64,000 bases of DNA. It comes from Closterium sp. Naga37s-1 (taxonomy: Eukaryota > Streptophyta > Zygnematophyceae > Desmidiales > Closteriaceae). Position numbers and translations under genes: made by a program. The stretch's first letter is position 1, and every line of letters starts with the position of its first letter. Shown one piece after another: positions 1 through 9,515 of the stretch. Below the pieces are notes generated by a model. That model was given only the letters and a program-made list of their open reading frames with translations, ran no database searches and had not been told where the DNA came from. The stretch spans positions 124,001 through 188,000 of the forward strand of contig CANJKZ010000981.1 of assembly GCA_947471745.1 (NCBI GenBank), in the 5' to 3' direction.

Positions 1-813
1 CTCTGCCAGGGATTTTCGGGAGATACTAGTGTCGCGCGCCATCTTCCGCGCACTCACAGCTCCGGACTCCAGCTGTGCAATCCACTGCAGCTTCTCTTGT
101 GAAGTGTAGGAGTTCTGCTTGTGCTTCGAAGGACTGCTCCGGGGAGACGGGGGGCGGGCATCACGATTTGCTTTGGAGGGGTGGGGCCGTTAATTATTCG
201 GAGGGGGAAAGCTTGGGACAGGCAAGTCCTCGGGAAAACCGTCGGCAGCCCACCACTCAACGTCGTCTTCGGCACCAGTGGCGGATTCGTCGTACGGGCA
301 ATCTTCAGGCTCTCCCCAGCGTGGCGACAGACCGGGGCGGGCTTTATCGTCCTCGCTGCGCTAGGGCTCGGGCTCGGGCTCGGAGATGTACGCGTCGAAA
401 GCAGAGTAGCCACGATGGAGTAGCTGCAGAACGGGCACACCGTTGATGACGACGTTCGGCGGAGCGGGAGGACTAGGAGGCGCTGGAGGAGCAGGAGGCG
501 TAGGAGGAGCAGGAGGAGCAGGAGGCGCAGGAGGAGCAGGAGGTATGGGCGCTGGGCGACTCTGCCACTGAGAGTAATCGGGAGTTTTGGCAGCAGCACC
601 TCGCCGGTTAAAGAGAAAATGGGTGCCTGGAAGGCCCGCCATGGCAGAGGCAGGCCGAGGGAAAACAAAAAAACTGAGAAGAACGATGAGAATGAGGCCT
701 GTTTGAAACCCTCGCTCGAGACCCCTCCAACTTCGCGGCCCGAGTTCCTCTGCAGGGAAATGGGGGTAACTGTCAAGATCACTCCGCAGAGGAGCTGATG
801 TGGTGAGGACCAT
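1..813 (-). pseudogene. Decayed transposase-like gene, cut by window start
   Basis: One minus-strand frame from 813 down to base 1 reads sensibly but carries in-frame stops at about 361 and 198. In order it shows about 50 residues, a hydrophobic run ending PASAMA, a Pro/Ala-rich stretch (repeated PPAPPAPP), an acidic Trp-rich stretch (DDVEWWAADGFPED), and at the window edge a helix-turn-helix-like segment (SYTSQEKLQWIAQLE, then SARKMARDTSISRKSLAE). The last part resembles N-terminal DNA-binding HTH domains of DDE transposases; that is recognition by eye. An in-frame TAA lies just upstream of the first Met, so the 5' end is either here or at a splice site. The stops could instead lie in introns. 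A catalytic domain, if present, is outside the window. Confidence 0.4.
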
Positions 814-963
814 GCCTTGGTGGCAAGGAATCTTGCCGCATTATACCCATTTTGTGGTATACTGCGTCGTGCCTGGCACGGCAGGCGACCCTGATTGGGC
901 AGTCGCACACATTACAGCGTGTGCGCTGGCATGGGCCGGATTCATGTACGATGAATCTGGCCA

Positions 964-1006
964 GGCCAGCAAGGCGTGGCGGGCGTGATTCCACGCCTTG
1001 TTGGCC
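964..1006. other. Strong stem-loop
   Basis: GGCCAGCAAGGCGTGG pairs with CCACGCCTTGTTGGCC, 15 of 16 positions plus one possible G-U pair, around an 11-nt loop. It lies among other short palindromes (around 820-880) upstream of the decayed transposase-like gene. It may be an end of a small transposon. Nothing else is recognisable between 814 and 1535 except an AT-rich stretch with a TATA-like run near 1460. Confidence 0.4.
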
Positions 1007-1535
1007 CATTGACGCGCAATTCATGCACGCGTTCGAACGTTCCAGATGTGGATTGAATCCTCTTTTGAAAAAGCTTCAATTACATGTAAAAAAAATACAT
1101 TTCATTTTTGCCATTTTATAGACGCCGACGCTTATAAATTTCCTCAATTATAAGCGCACCCCCTAAAAATCAGTGTTTTATTACAACCCCAGGGGCGCTT
1201 CTATCCGGGATATGACGGTATTATGCTATATCTAGCTTGAGTTTTATTTTTCATGCATAGATATGCCTGACATCCTAAGCTATGTGCATTCCTATATGTT
1301 ATTATAGTTATAACACCGAACCAGGTTACAAGTACCGAACTCAAGCCTTTTCGGTTCCCACCGAATTGCATTCTACTGAGTTCGGGAAGGTTCTGTTCGG
1401 GACGCTTCGTGACCCTCAGAACATTCGCGTAACACCTGGGTTACCTGCGTTGTGTCGAGCCTATATATAGCCTCGCCTTGTAGCCAGGTGAATCAATCAA
1501 TTACATTTCTCTTTTCTAAGCTCGATCCTAGATCC

Positions 1536-1600
1536 TCACAACAGGGCTGCGGAAACGAATCCGCCCACTCACTCTCAGGCCACCTCTCCCTTCCTCTGAA
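1536..1600 (+). mobile_element. LINE fragment, 5' part of LINE copy 1
   Basis: The stretch ending CGCCCACTCACTCTCAGGCC and CACCTCTCCCTTCCTCTGAA matches the same point in LINE copy 2 (about 11,205-11,270, minus strand) and in LINE copy 3 (about 62,650-62,720). It is probably the part of LINE copy 1 left of the MITE pile. The LINE resumes at 3435, with about 190 bp of expected LINE sequence missing between the two parts. Confidence 0.4.
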
Positions 1601-1894
1601 CCGAACACGTTCGAGGCGAACCGAACAGGTTTGTTTATTTTTGCTTAAAGTGTTCGCCAAACAGTGTTCGAGGTTCGCCCGAACACATTCGAGTTCGGGC
1701 CGCTGCTGCAATTTGCCCCGCGACGAACACGAACGTGTTCGAGGTTCGCCCGAACACGCCTTCAAAGGCGAACGGCGAACACCTGTTTTTGCTAAAAGTG
1801 TTCGCCGAACCGAACAGTGTTCGGTTCGGCAAACGGATGTGTTCGTGTAGGGGCGAACACGAACATGTTCGTGTTCACCCCTTGCTCATCTTTA
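1601..1894. repeat. GTTCG-rich hAT-like end
   Basis: Imperfect palindromic GTTCG/CGAAC repeats fill this stretch. It ends at 1894 in the complement of TAAAGATGAGCAAGGGGTGA. That terminus resembles the TAGAGATGAGCA terminus of the neighbouring MITEs, so this is probably one end of another hAT-like non-autonomous element. I cannot define the left terminus or a target duplication. Confidence 0.35.
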
Positions 1895-2298
1895 GCCTGT
1901 GAATTGAAGAATCGCTAGTAAAACGACGTTCCTGCATCGTGATTTTCCATGAACAACAAGATATGATAGTAAACTAGCTATAGATGTCTATCAGTGAGGT
2001 TTGAACAGGTGGCAACTAAGTAGTTTCTAAGCTTAGGCGACTTGCTTGCTGCCGTTAGGCAAGATTGAGAGCGTGGGTAGGTTCTGATGTCGAGGGGATA
2101 AAAAAACCCTCGACAAGAATTTGACATAGGGTTTTGTCCCCAGTGTGTCGAAATTGGGTCGGGCCAAAAGCCCGACCCGACTTCCCTGGTCCTGACCCGA
2201 ATTTGGGTCGGGTCAAGCCTGACCCGAAACCCGACCCGACTCGGCCCGAGTTCCATGCTCGGGTCAGGTTTTAGCTCGGGTCGAGTTTTAGCTCGGGT

Positions 2299-3313
2299 TA
2301 GAGATGAGCATTTGCCCCGCTCAGGTCGGGTCGGCCCGGGTCGGGTCACCGGTTTCAATTGCCTGCCCCGTGCGGGCCGACCCGACCCGACCCGACCCGG
2401 GCTAAAACCCGACCCGAGCATGAGACTCGGGCCGAGTCGGGTCGGGTTTCGGGTCAGCTTTGACCCGACCCGAAATCGGGTCAAGATTTGGGAAATCGGG
2501 TAGGGTCAGACCCGACCCGACCCGCTTTCGACACAAGGGGGACCCGAAACCCTAACACATTCTATTTCAAGGGTATTTTTTTCCTCTCGACATCAATTCA
2601 TTACCGCAAACCTAATATCCTTCCTCCAGCGACCAAAGGCACCTAGGAACCATAACTACTTAGTTTGCAGCCAAAGAATGATGCGACAAGTTAGAAGACG
2701 ACTTTGTGGAGAGGCTCAATGTCGAGAGACCTGTAAAGAGTGGGAGGGGGAGGGTTGGGAATGGTAGATTTGATGCGGTAAGGAGTGTTGAGCAATGGCG
2801 AATTGGTTGGAAATATTTGATCCAACACATTCGTCGGAAACGAGTGCCATGGCGAAACTCCCAATCTCCACCAGATCGATCAGCGAAATTGACGATTTGC
2901 TGAGTTAAGCCAACGAACTCACCGATCTGCGCAGATCGGCGAAAGAAAGTTCCGATCTACGTAGATCGGCGGGCGAAATCGCCGATCTGCGCAGATCGGC
3001 GGGAGAAATCGCCGATCCGCGCAGATCGGCGGGAGAAATCGCTGATCCGCGCCGATCGGCGGGAGAAATCGCCAATCTGCGCATATCGGCGGACGAAAGC
3101 GCCGATCTGCACAGAGCGCGAGCGAAATCGGGTTTCCTGACCCGACCCGACCCGGCCCGACCCGAACTCGGGTAACCTCTGACCCGAGTTCTTAGGCCCG
3201 AGTCGGGCCAGCTGTTTCAGGAATCTGGCCCAAACCCGGCCCGACCCGACCCGACCCGAGGGCCCAAATGGCCCGGCCAAATCGGGTCGGGTCGGGCCAC
3301 ATGCTCAACTCTA
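2299..3313. mobile_element. hAT-like MITE with 8-bp target duplication
   Basis: The left terminus TAGAGATGAGCATTTG and right terminus (complement of TAGAGTTGAGCATGTG) form an inverted repeat. The flanking 8-mers are identical: GCTCGGGT at 2291-2298 and 3314-3321. An 8-bp duplication and a TAGAGATGAGCA-type terminus fit the hAT superfamily. Both subterminal regions are dense in GGGTC/GACCC, the kind of short-motif subterminal repeat seen in plant hAT elements. It is 1015 bp long and carries no transposase. It is inserted in a related older MITE. Confidence 0.7.
2921..3125. repeat. 30-bp tandem repeat of palindromic units
   Basis: About seven imperfect copies of a 30-bp unit lie inside the inner MITE. 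Each unit carries the 16-bp palindrome CGATCTGCGCAGATCG (or a near variant) followed by GCGGGAGAAATCGC. On the minus strand it reads as a Ser/Arg-rich decapeptide repeat because 30 is divisible by three; I do not take that as coding. Confidence 0.8.
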
Positions 3314-3434
3314 GCTCGGGTCAGGTCGGGTCGGCCCGTACGGGGCAGGCAAATGAAATCACTGACCCGACCCGAGCTAAACCACGGGTCGGGTCGGGCC
3401 GGCCCGACCCGAGCGGGGCAAATGCTCATCTCTA

Positions 3435-6400
3435 CCCTCACCAGCAGGCAGGCTGGTTGCCGGGACCCCACAGGAGGTGAGGGCTGCCATTTCAGACCTG
3501 CTGGCGATACAGAGCCCAGCAGCATCCGAGCTGCCCCCACCCTACCAGTCCCACATGTCCAGAGACGGACATACGCAGAGGTCACTCGATCTGTCGTTTT
3601 TTTAACCCCCCCCACTACTCAGCCCAGCTCGTCATTCCCATCCCCGATGGAGACGGACCTGGTTCTGAGGCCATGCCACTCGCACCCAGATGTGGTGGCG
3701 CCTCCCCCCATTCAGCCTGTTGCCCACACACTTTCCGTGACGCAGGAGGGCACCAGCATCAGGTATGAGGCATCCGCCCCTGCCGATGCCCCTCCGTCTA
3801 GGGCAGCAGAGCCGCCAGTCGGACCCCACCTCGCCGATGGAGAGGGGCACACCACAGCATGCACTTCAGACGCACCTCTACATCCCCCCTTCCTGGCCCC
3901 TGGCCCGGTACTGCCACGAGGCCCGGCCCCGTCACCTAACCCCCCACAATTACCAGTGTCACTAGCCCCACCTGTGGATGCTCCCCACAGCCGTGGAGCA
4001 CCTGTTTCTACTCCCGTCATGGACGTCCCCCCACAGGTCCCTCCGGACGACGACCTCCCTTCCACGGCTAGCTTACTCCTCGCTGCAGCGCCGACCCTTT
4101 TCCTCGCTCCAGCGACGCCACCCGACCGCTCGCACACGGCTGCCATTACTACGCGCATCGCCCATTTTGGCTAAGGTGAGTGGGATGAGCTACTCTCAGA
4201 GGCACTAGGTCGCCGCACACCCCTCCCTCGGCGCACATGTCACCGGTCACGCATTGCCACCGATCCCTCAACAGCAGATGAGCGTCGCATTGCGCGTTGC
4301 CTTCGGCTGGCGGCGTGCGTGCAATGAGACCTCACGGGTCTGCACGGCTCTTGAGTTAGTGGAGGCAGCCCCAGATACACAGGGGACGATACAGCGCCTT
4401 CGGTCGAAACACCCCAGTGCGGAAAGGCCGACACCGGATTGGCTGTCGGACTTCCGGGGGGCTGCTCTCTTACTTTCGGCGGATTATTTACGTCGCGCGA
4501 TCTTCACAACCCCGCGAGGTTCCTCAGGGGGACCGTCCGGCTGGGTCGCTGAGCACGTTCGAGACACTTTCCCGGCTTTCTCTCAGAGTCTTCATTTCCT
4601 CCTGGCTGTGTACAAGCAGTGGCTCCGAGGTCATTGCGCTCCAGCTGCACGCTCGTTGCTAGCGTCCTCCACGCTCGTGGCCCTGGCGAAGTCGAACATG
4701 GATGTTCGGCCTATTGCCGTTGGCAAGGTCTTGGTCCGTATTCTTTCGCGAGCAGTCTGTCTCCAGCTACGCGACCAGATGGCGAGGGTGTTTTTGGCGT
4801 CTCAGCAGTTTGGGGTGGGGGTGACGTGCGGGACAGAGGCCGTAGTTAGAGGCGTCCGCCGCGCTCTGGCTGACCACCCAGACTGGGTGGTCATCCAACT
4901 TGACGTGGCGAACGATTTTAACTCATTCCACCGCGACAAGATGTTTGAGGCTCTTCAGGTCAGCCCGAATTTCCACTGCCTCATTCCCTTCATCGGCCTC
5001 TTCTATGGGACGTCTTCGGACCTCCACTACAGGTCAGGAACGAGGGTGGTCACGATGCACTAGGAGTGCGGCACTCGCCTGAGGACCACCTCAGCCCTTT
5101 TTTTGTACGCTCAGACACAGCGCCTTGCCTTTGAGCCGGTTCCGACGGAGAGCGATGTCCAGGTTTGGTCGTACGCCAACGACACGTACGTGCTAGGCCC
5201 TCCGGACAGGGTGCTACACCACTTCACAGAGATCGTGAAGCGCTTGGGCGAGATGGGCCTCGCGGTCCAACCGCACAAGTGCCTCGTCAACCAGGCAGAG
5301 CCATTTCTGTCCAAGGACATGGAGGCTTTCACGAGTCTGGGGATCGAGGTCGCACGCCGAGGGCTCACGGTGACAGGCGCGTCGGCGGGCAGCGTCTCGT
5401 TTGTGGAGCGCAGCCTCCCAGATCGTCTCGAGAGGATGGGGCGGGTGCTACCTTGGCTTCCAAGGTTGCGCCAGCCCCAAAAAGCCGCTCGCCTTCTTTG
5501 GGCGTGTATCAGCACTCGCCTGCAGTACTTGTCGAGGACTGTCCCTCCCTCGCCCGCAGTGCTCTCCAGCTTCAAACGGTGAGACGCACTCCTGGATGAG
5601 ACTTTTCAGCAGCTTCTAGCGCCAGGGACCTGGGCTTGTCACGAGGACGTCCGAGAGGCCGCCCTAGACCAGATCTTCCTCCCTATCCGCTTCGGGGGTT
5701 TCGGCATCCGTCGCATGATGCGCATTGCCTCGGCGAGTTACTTGTCCTTTTGGGTGCAGTGTGCACCCATCCTCTGTTCTCTCCCTGCGTGTGGCGAGGT
5801 TTTTCGGCAGAGCTTCGCTTCAGGTGAGCCAGAGCAGATCGACCAGGCTCTGCAGACGGCGCTAGAGGGTCTCCCACCTGACGTTCTCTCTCCTTTCCTA
5901 TTGGCCCTCTTGCGCTTCTGCCTCCTCTGATTCCCTTTTTGCAGGAGCGAGCTGCTTTCTGGAGGCGCATGCTTTGGAGGCCGTGCGTGCCCGCCACACC
6001 TCTCCCTTGCACCTTGCCCATTTGACTTCCCTTCAGGGCGGAGGTGCAGGAGCGTGGTTTCAGTAGGTGCCGTACGCCGATCTGCTGCGCTTCCCGGACG
6101 TGTAGTGGCAGGTGGCTTCATCATCCCGTCTTGGACTCCCTATCGCTCAGTTAGTCCTTGCAGGTCAGTGGTCCTGTGGACAGGCGATCGACGACATGAC
6201 GGTGCCTCGTCACGCGATGCGGTGCCCACGTTCGGCGTCGCCACTACCATCCACGACACCATGAAGTTCATGCTTCGGGACTTTGCTGTCGAAGCGGGCT
6301 TCGCGGTGAAGGTGGAGGACTCTACGCTATTTACACAGCTGGAGGCAGCTCGGGCGAGACTGCAGGGACAGCTGGTAGTGGGAGAGAGGACGCGAGCTGG

Positions 6401-6455
6401 TGGGCCGTTGGAGCAAAGGGGCGAGGCGGGACAGCCTGGCGGCGGGGGGCAGTAG
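3435..6455 (+). mobile_element. LINE copy 1 (RLE-type, R2-supergroup-like), 5'-truncated
   Basis: Non-LTR retrotransposon. Matching LINE copy 2 gives the order: conserved TYAEVTRSV, METDLVLRPCHSHPDVV, Pro-rich linker, RT, thumb (LPIRFGGFGIRRM near 5,690), a GAGAW module near 6,050, a C/C/H/C zinc finger (CGQAIDDM, then HAMRC) near 6,180-6,225, and the start of the C-terminal endonuclease (TIHDTMKFMLRDF near 6,250). About 330 bp present in copy 2, encoding the N-terminal zinc finger and following residues, is missing near 4,070. The endonuclease core is not seen. Several stops and frame changes make it inactive. Its left edge abuts the end of a MITE exactly. Homology to copy 2 stops at 6333. 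Confidence 0.75.
4254..5605 (+). pseudogene. LINE reverse transcriptase, broken
   Basis: Reverse transcriptase core of LINE copy 1, which in an active element copies RNA at the nicked target. Visible motifs are RPIAVGKVLVRI, QFGVGVTCGTEAVV (template-grip region), LDVANDFNSFHR near 4,900 (usually LDVxNAFNS), the degraded RTTSALFLYA region (usually RQGDxxxP) near 5,085, and YANDTYVLGP near 5,173. The first catalytic Asp of YADD is Asn here. A stop follows VTMH near 5,063. It cannot be catalytic as it stands. Confidence 0.7.
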
Positions 6456-7749
6456 GGACAGCATCAGCTGCGTGGTTGGGTGGCGCAAGGGGCGGGTGGG
6501 CAGAGGGGACGGCAGGGGGAGCAGACCGGCCACGGCGGAAAGGGGGGACAGCAGAGGCAGCAGCAGGAGAGCCAGCAGAGGCCGCAAGCTCCGGGAGCCA
6601 CGTTATTCGGGCCCGGGCTCAGGGGTAGGGCAGGGGAGAGAGTAGTATAGAGCGGACAGAGGTACAGGGGGGGCAGCGAGATTGGGAGGTGAGGATCAGG
6701 AGGTGTGAGAGGCAACAAAGGATCGAGCAGGGGGGTTGGGAGGGATGGAGGAGGGTAGTAGAGAGGGGGAGGGGAGAGGACAGGTGGGTGGAGGAGAGGA
6801 TAGGGGGAGAGAGACGACCGGAGAGGAGGCATCGAGGGACCAGACACGGCAGCAGCCAGCGCAGCAGCAGGGACCAGTCGGACACACAGGCTGTGTAAGC
6901 ACCCCCTCTCGCATCCCAGACCTCACTTGCCAGCACGTTGACAAATTTTTATGGTTATTGTGGATGTCTCTATAGCGGATCCACAGCGGTAAGGGATGTG
7001 CAGCTGACACGGGCGAGAGCTGTATTGGGCTGGGTGATCTCTCGGGAAGTCCTCGTATTGTACCCATTTATGCCCCTCGCGTCGGCATGTGCCGGGGAGG
7101 GGCAAGCGGGAAAAAAAGGATGATTTTAGTGCGTCCAATTATTTTATTTTCGTTTTTTTTTCCCGAACAACGACTCAACGGGGTGGGGGGCTCCAGGGGA
7201 GGCTTGCCCGCGCGAAGGACAGCGAAGGGAAAAGCGATGGGTGTAGGGAAAACAAAGAAGGGGCAGAGAGGGTACAAGGTAAGCTCAGGGATGGAAGAAA
7301 CATGGGCGGCCAGGGGCAGGGGGAACAAAGCAGAGGCACGGAGAAAGATAGAAAGGTGCAGGGAGGGGAGAAACCGGGCGTGGGGGGGCGGAAAACGAGG
7401 GGCAGGGCGGGGATGAGGGAGAGGCAGGGAGGGGAGAGGCTGAGCACACGGAGGCGGGAAACGTGGGGCAGGGAGGTGGGAAGCCAAGGACAGGGGAGGA
7501 AGAGTGGGGGGGCGGGAAGAGGGGGGAGGAGGGGAGCGGAGAAAGGCAGCGAGGGGCAAGGAGGGGAGAAACCAAGCGCAGGGGGGCGAAAAACGAGGGG
7601 CAAGGTGCGGATTAAGGAAGGGCAGGAAGTGGAGTGGGTTAACGAGAGGAAGGAAGAAGCGTGCAGCAGAGGAGGGAGGGGGGAGGAGAAGGTAAACAAA
7701 TGGATGGTTGAGGGGCAGGGGGTGTGACTATGAAGGGAGGACAAGGGCA
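6334..7749. repeat. Purine-rich spacer of the LINE inverted repeat
   Basis: The plus strand is strongly G/A-rich (runs of AGGGG, GGGGAGGG) from about 6,400 to 7,740, with a mixed island at 6,900-7,215. Long open frames on both strands come from this composition. The two LINE arms stop being homologous at its edges. The first 120 bp may still be LINE copy 1, since VEDSTLF continues in frame as TQLEAARARLQGQ. Confidence 0.6.
7032..7210. repeat. Dispersed repeat block, copy 1
   Basis: About 180 bp similar to 29,796-29,970: both have GGAAGTCCTC, TTGTACCCATTT, a GC-rich stretch, an A/T-rich island with TTTTATTTTCGTTTTTTT, CGAACAACGA and GGGGAGGCTTGC. In both places it is followed by a purine-rich tract. 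It could be the edge of an uncharacterised element. I do not recognise the family. Confidence 0.55.
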
Positions 7750-8478
7750 AGCGTAGAGTCCTCCACCTTCACCGCGAAGTCCGATTCTACAGCAAAGTCC
7801 CGAAGCATGAACTTCACGGTGTCGTGGATGGTAGTGGCGACGCCGAACGTGTGCACCGCACCGCGTTATGAGGCACCGTCATGTCGTCGACCGCCTGTCC
7901 ACTCGAGCACTGACCAGCAAGGGCTAACTGCGGGATAGGGAGACCAAGACGGAATAATGAAGTCACCTACCACTACACCTCCGGGAAGCGCAGCAGATCG
8001 GCGTACGGCACCTACTGAAACGACGCTCCTGCACCTCCGCCCTGAAGGGAAGTCAAATGGGCAAGGTGCAAGGGAGAGGTGTGACGGGCACGCACGACCT
8101 CCAAAGCATGCGCCTCCAGAAAGCAGCTCGCTCCTGCAAAAAGGGAATCAGAGGAGGCAGAAGCGCAAGAGGGCCAATAGGAAAGGAGAGAGAACGTCAG
8201 GTGGGAGACCCTCTAGCGCCGTCTGTAGAGCCTGGTTGATCTGCTCTGGCTCACCTGAAGCGAAGCTCTGCCGAAAAACCTCGCCACACGCAGGGAGAGA
8301 ACAGAGGATGGGTGCACACTGCACCCAAAAGGACAAGTAACTCGCCGAGGCAATGCGCATCATGCGACGGATGCCGAAACCCCCGAGACGGATAGGGAGG
8401 AAGATCTGGTCTAGGACGGCCTCTCGGACGTCCTCGTGACAAACCCAGGTCCATGGCTCTAGAACCTGCTAAAAAGTC

Positions 8479-9452
8479 TCACCCAGGCGTGCGTCTCACC
8501 GTTTGAAGCTGGAGAGCACAGCGAGCGAGGGAGGGACAGTCCTCGACAAGTACTGCAGGCGAGTGTTGACACACGCCGAAAGAAGGCGAGTGGCTTTCTG
8601 GGGCTGGCGCAACCTTGGAAGCCAAGGTAGCACCCGCCCCATCCTCTCGAGATGATCCGGGAGGCTGCGCTCCACAAACAAGACGCTGCCCGCCGGCGCA
8701 TCTGTCACCGTGAGCCCTCGGCGTGCGACCTCGATCCCCAAGCTCGTGAAAGCCTCCATGTCCTTGAAAATAAAGGACTCTGTCTGGTTGACGAGGCATT
8801 TGTGTGGTTGGACTGCGAGGCCCATCTCGCCCAAGCGCCTCATGATCTCTGTGAAGTGGTGTAGCACCCTGTCCGGAGGGCCTAGCACGTACGTGTCGTT
8901 GCGTACGACCAAACCTGGACATCGCTCTCCGTCGGAACCGGCTCAAAGGCAAGGCGCTGTGTCTAAGCGTACAAAAAAGGGGCTGAGGTGGTCCCCTGGC
9001 GAGTGCCGCGCTCCGAGTGCATCGTGATCACCCTCGTACCTGACCTGTAGTGGAGGTCCGAAGACGTCCCATAGAAGAGGCCGATGAAGGGAATGAGGCA
9101 GTGGAAATTCGGGCTGGCCTGCAGAGCCTCAAACATCTTGTCGCGGTGGAATGAGTTAAAATCGTTCGCCACGTCAAGTTGGATGGTCAGCCAGAGCGCA
9201 GCGGACGCCTCTAACTACGGCCTCTGTCCCGCACGTCACCCCCACCTCAAACTGCAGTGACGCCAAAAACACCCTCGCCATCTGGTCGCGTAGCTGGAGA
9301 CAGACTGCTCGCGAAAGAATGCGGACCAAGACCTTGCCAACGGCAATAGGCCAAACATCCATGTTCGACTTCGCCAGGGCCACGAGCGTGGAGGACGCTA
9401 TCAACGAGCGTGCAACTGGAACACAATGACCTCGGAGCCACTGCTGGTACAC
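8479..9452 (-). pseudogene. LINE copy 2 reverse transcriptase, broken
   Basis: Same RT as in copy 1: PIAVGKVLVRI, FEVGVTCGTEAVV, ANDFNSFHRDKMF, GTRQGTTSAPFLYA, and RNDTYVLGPPD where active elements have YADD. The Tyr and first Asp of the catalytic motif are both changed, and the frame is broken between the palm segments. GTRQG is better preserved here than in copy 1. Confidence 0.65.
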
Positions 9453-9515
9453 AGCCAGGAGGAAATGAAGACTCTGAGAGAAAGCCAGGAAAGTGTCCCG
9501 AACGTGCTGAGCGAC

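Larger units (their letters stand above)
1895..3434. mobile_element. Outer hAT-like MITE, interrupted
   Basis: The right end at 3434 is the complement of TAGAGATGAGCATTTGCCCC. The sequence at about 2050-2298 joined to 3314-3434 matches, in reverse complement, the left 300 bp of the inner MITE at 2299, so this is a related element in the opposite orientation. It is split by the inner MITE. Its own left end is not recognisable, so the start given is approximate. The base after 3434 is LINE copy 1 sequence. Confidence 0.4.

Noticed and set aside
54-908. 284-codon minus-strand frame
   Set aside because: It overlaps the coherent HTH-bearing frame in another phase and is Leu-rich over the Pro-coding repeats; it is a shadow.
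1297-1546. Possible solo LTR (TGTTATTATAG...CTCACAACA, TATA-like box near 1460)
   Set aside because: The right limit merges with LINE-like sequence and there is no 5-bp duplication, so I could not support it.
2921-3125. CRISPR-like array of 30-bp palindromic repeats
   Set aside because: Units are contiguous with no spacers, sit inside a MITE, and the genome is eukaryotic.
7089-7727. Gly/Arg-rich plus-strand and Pro-rich minus-strand frames
   Set aside because: They come from a polypurine tract; all phases are equally biased and no domain is visible.
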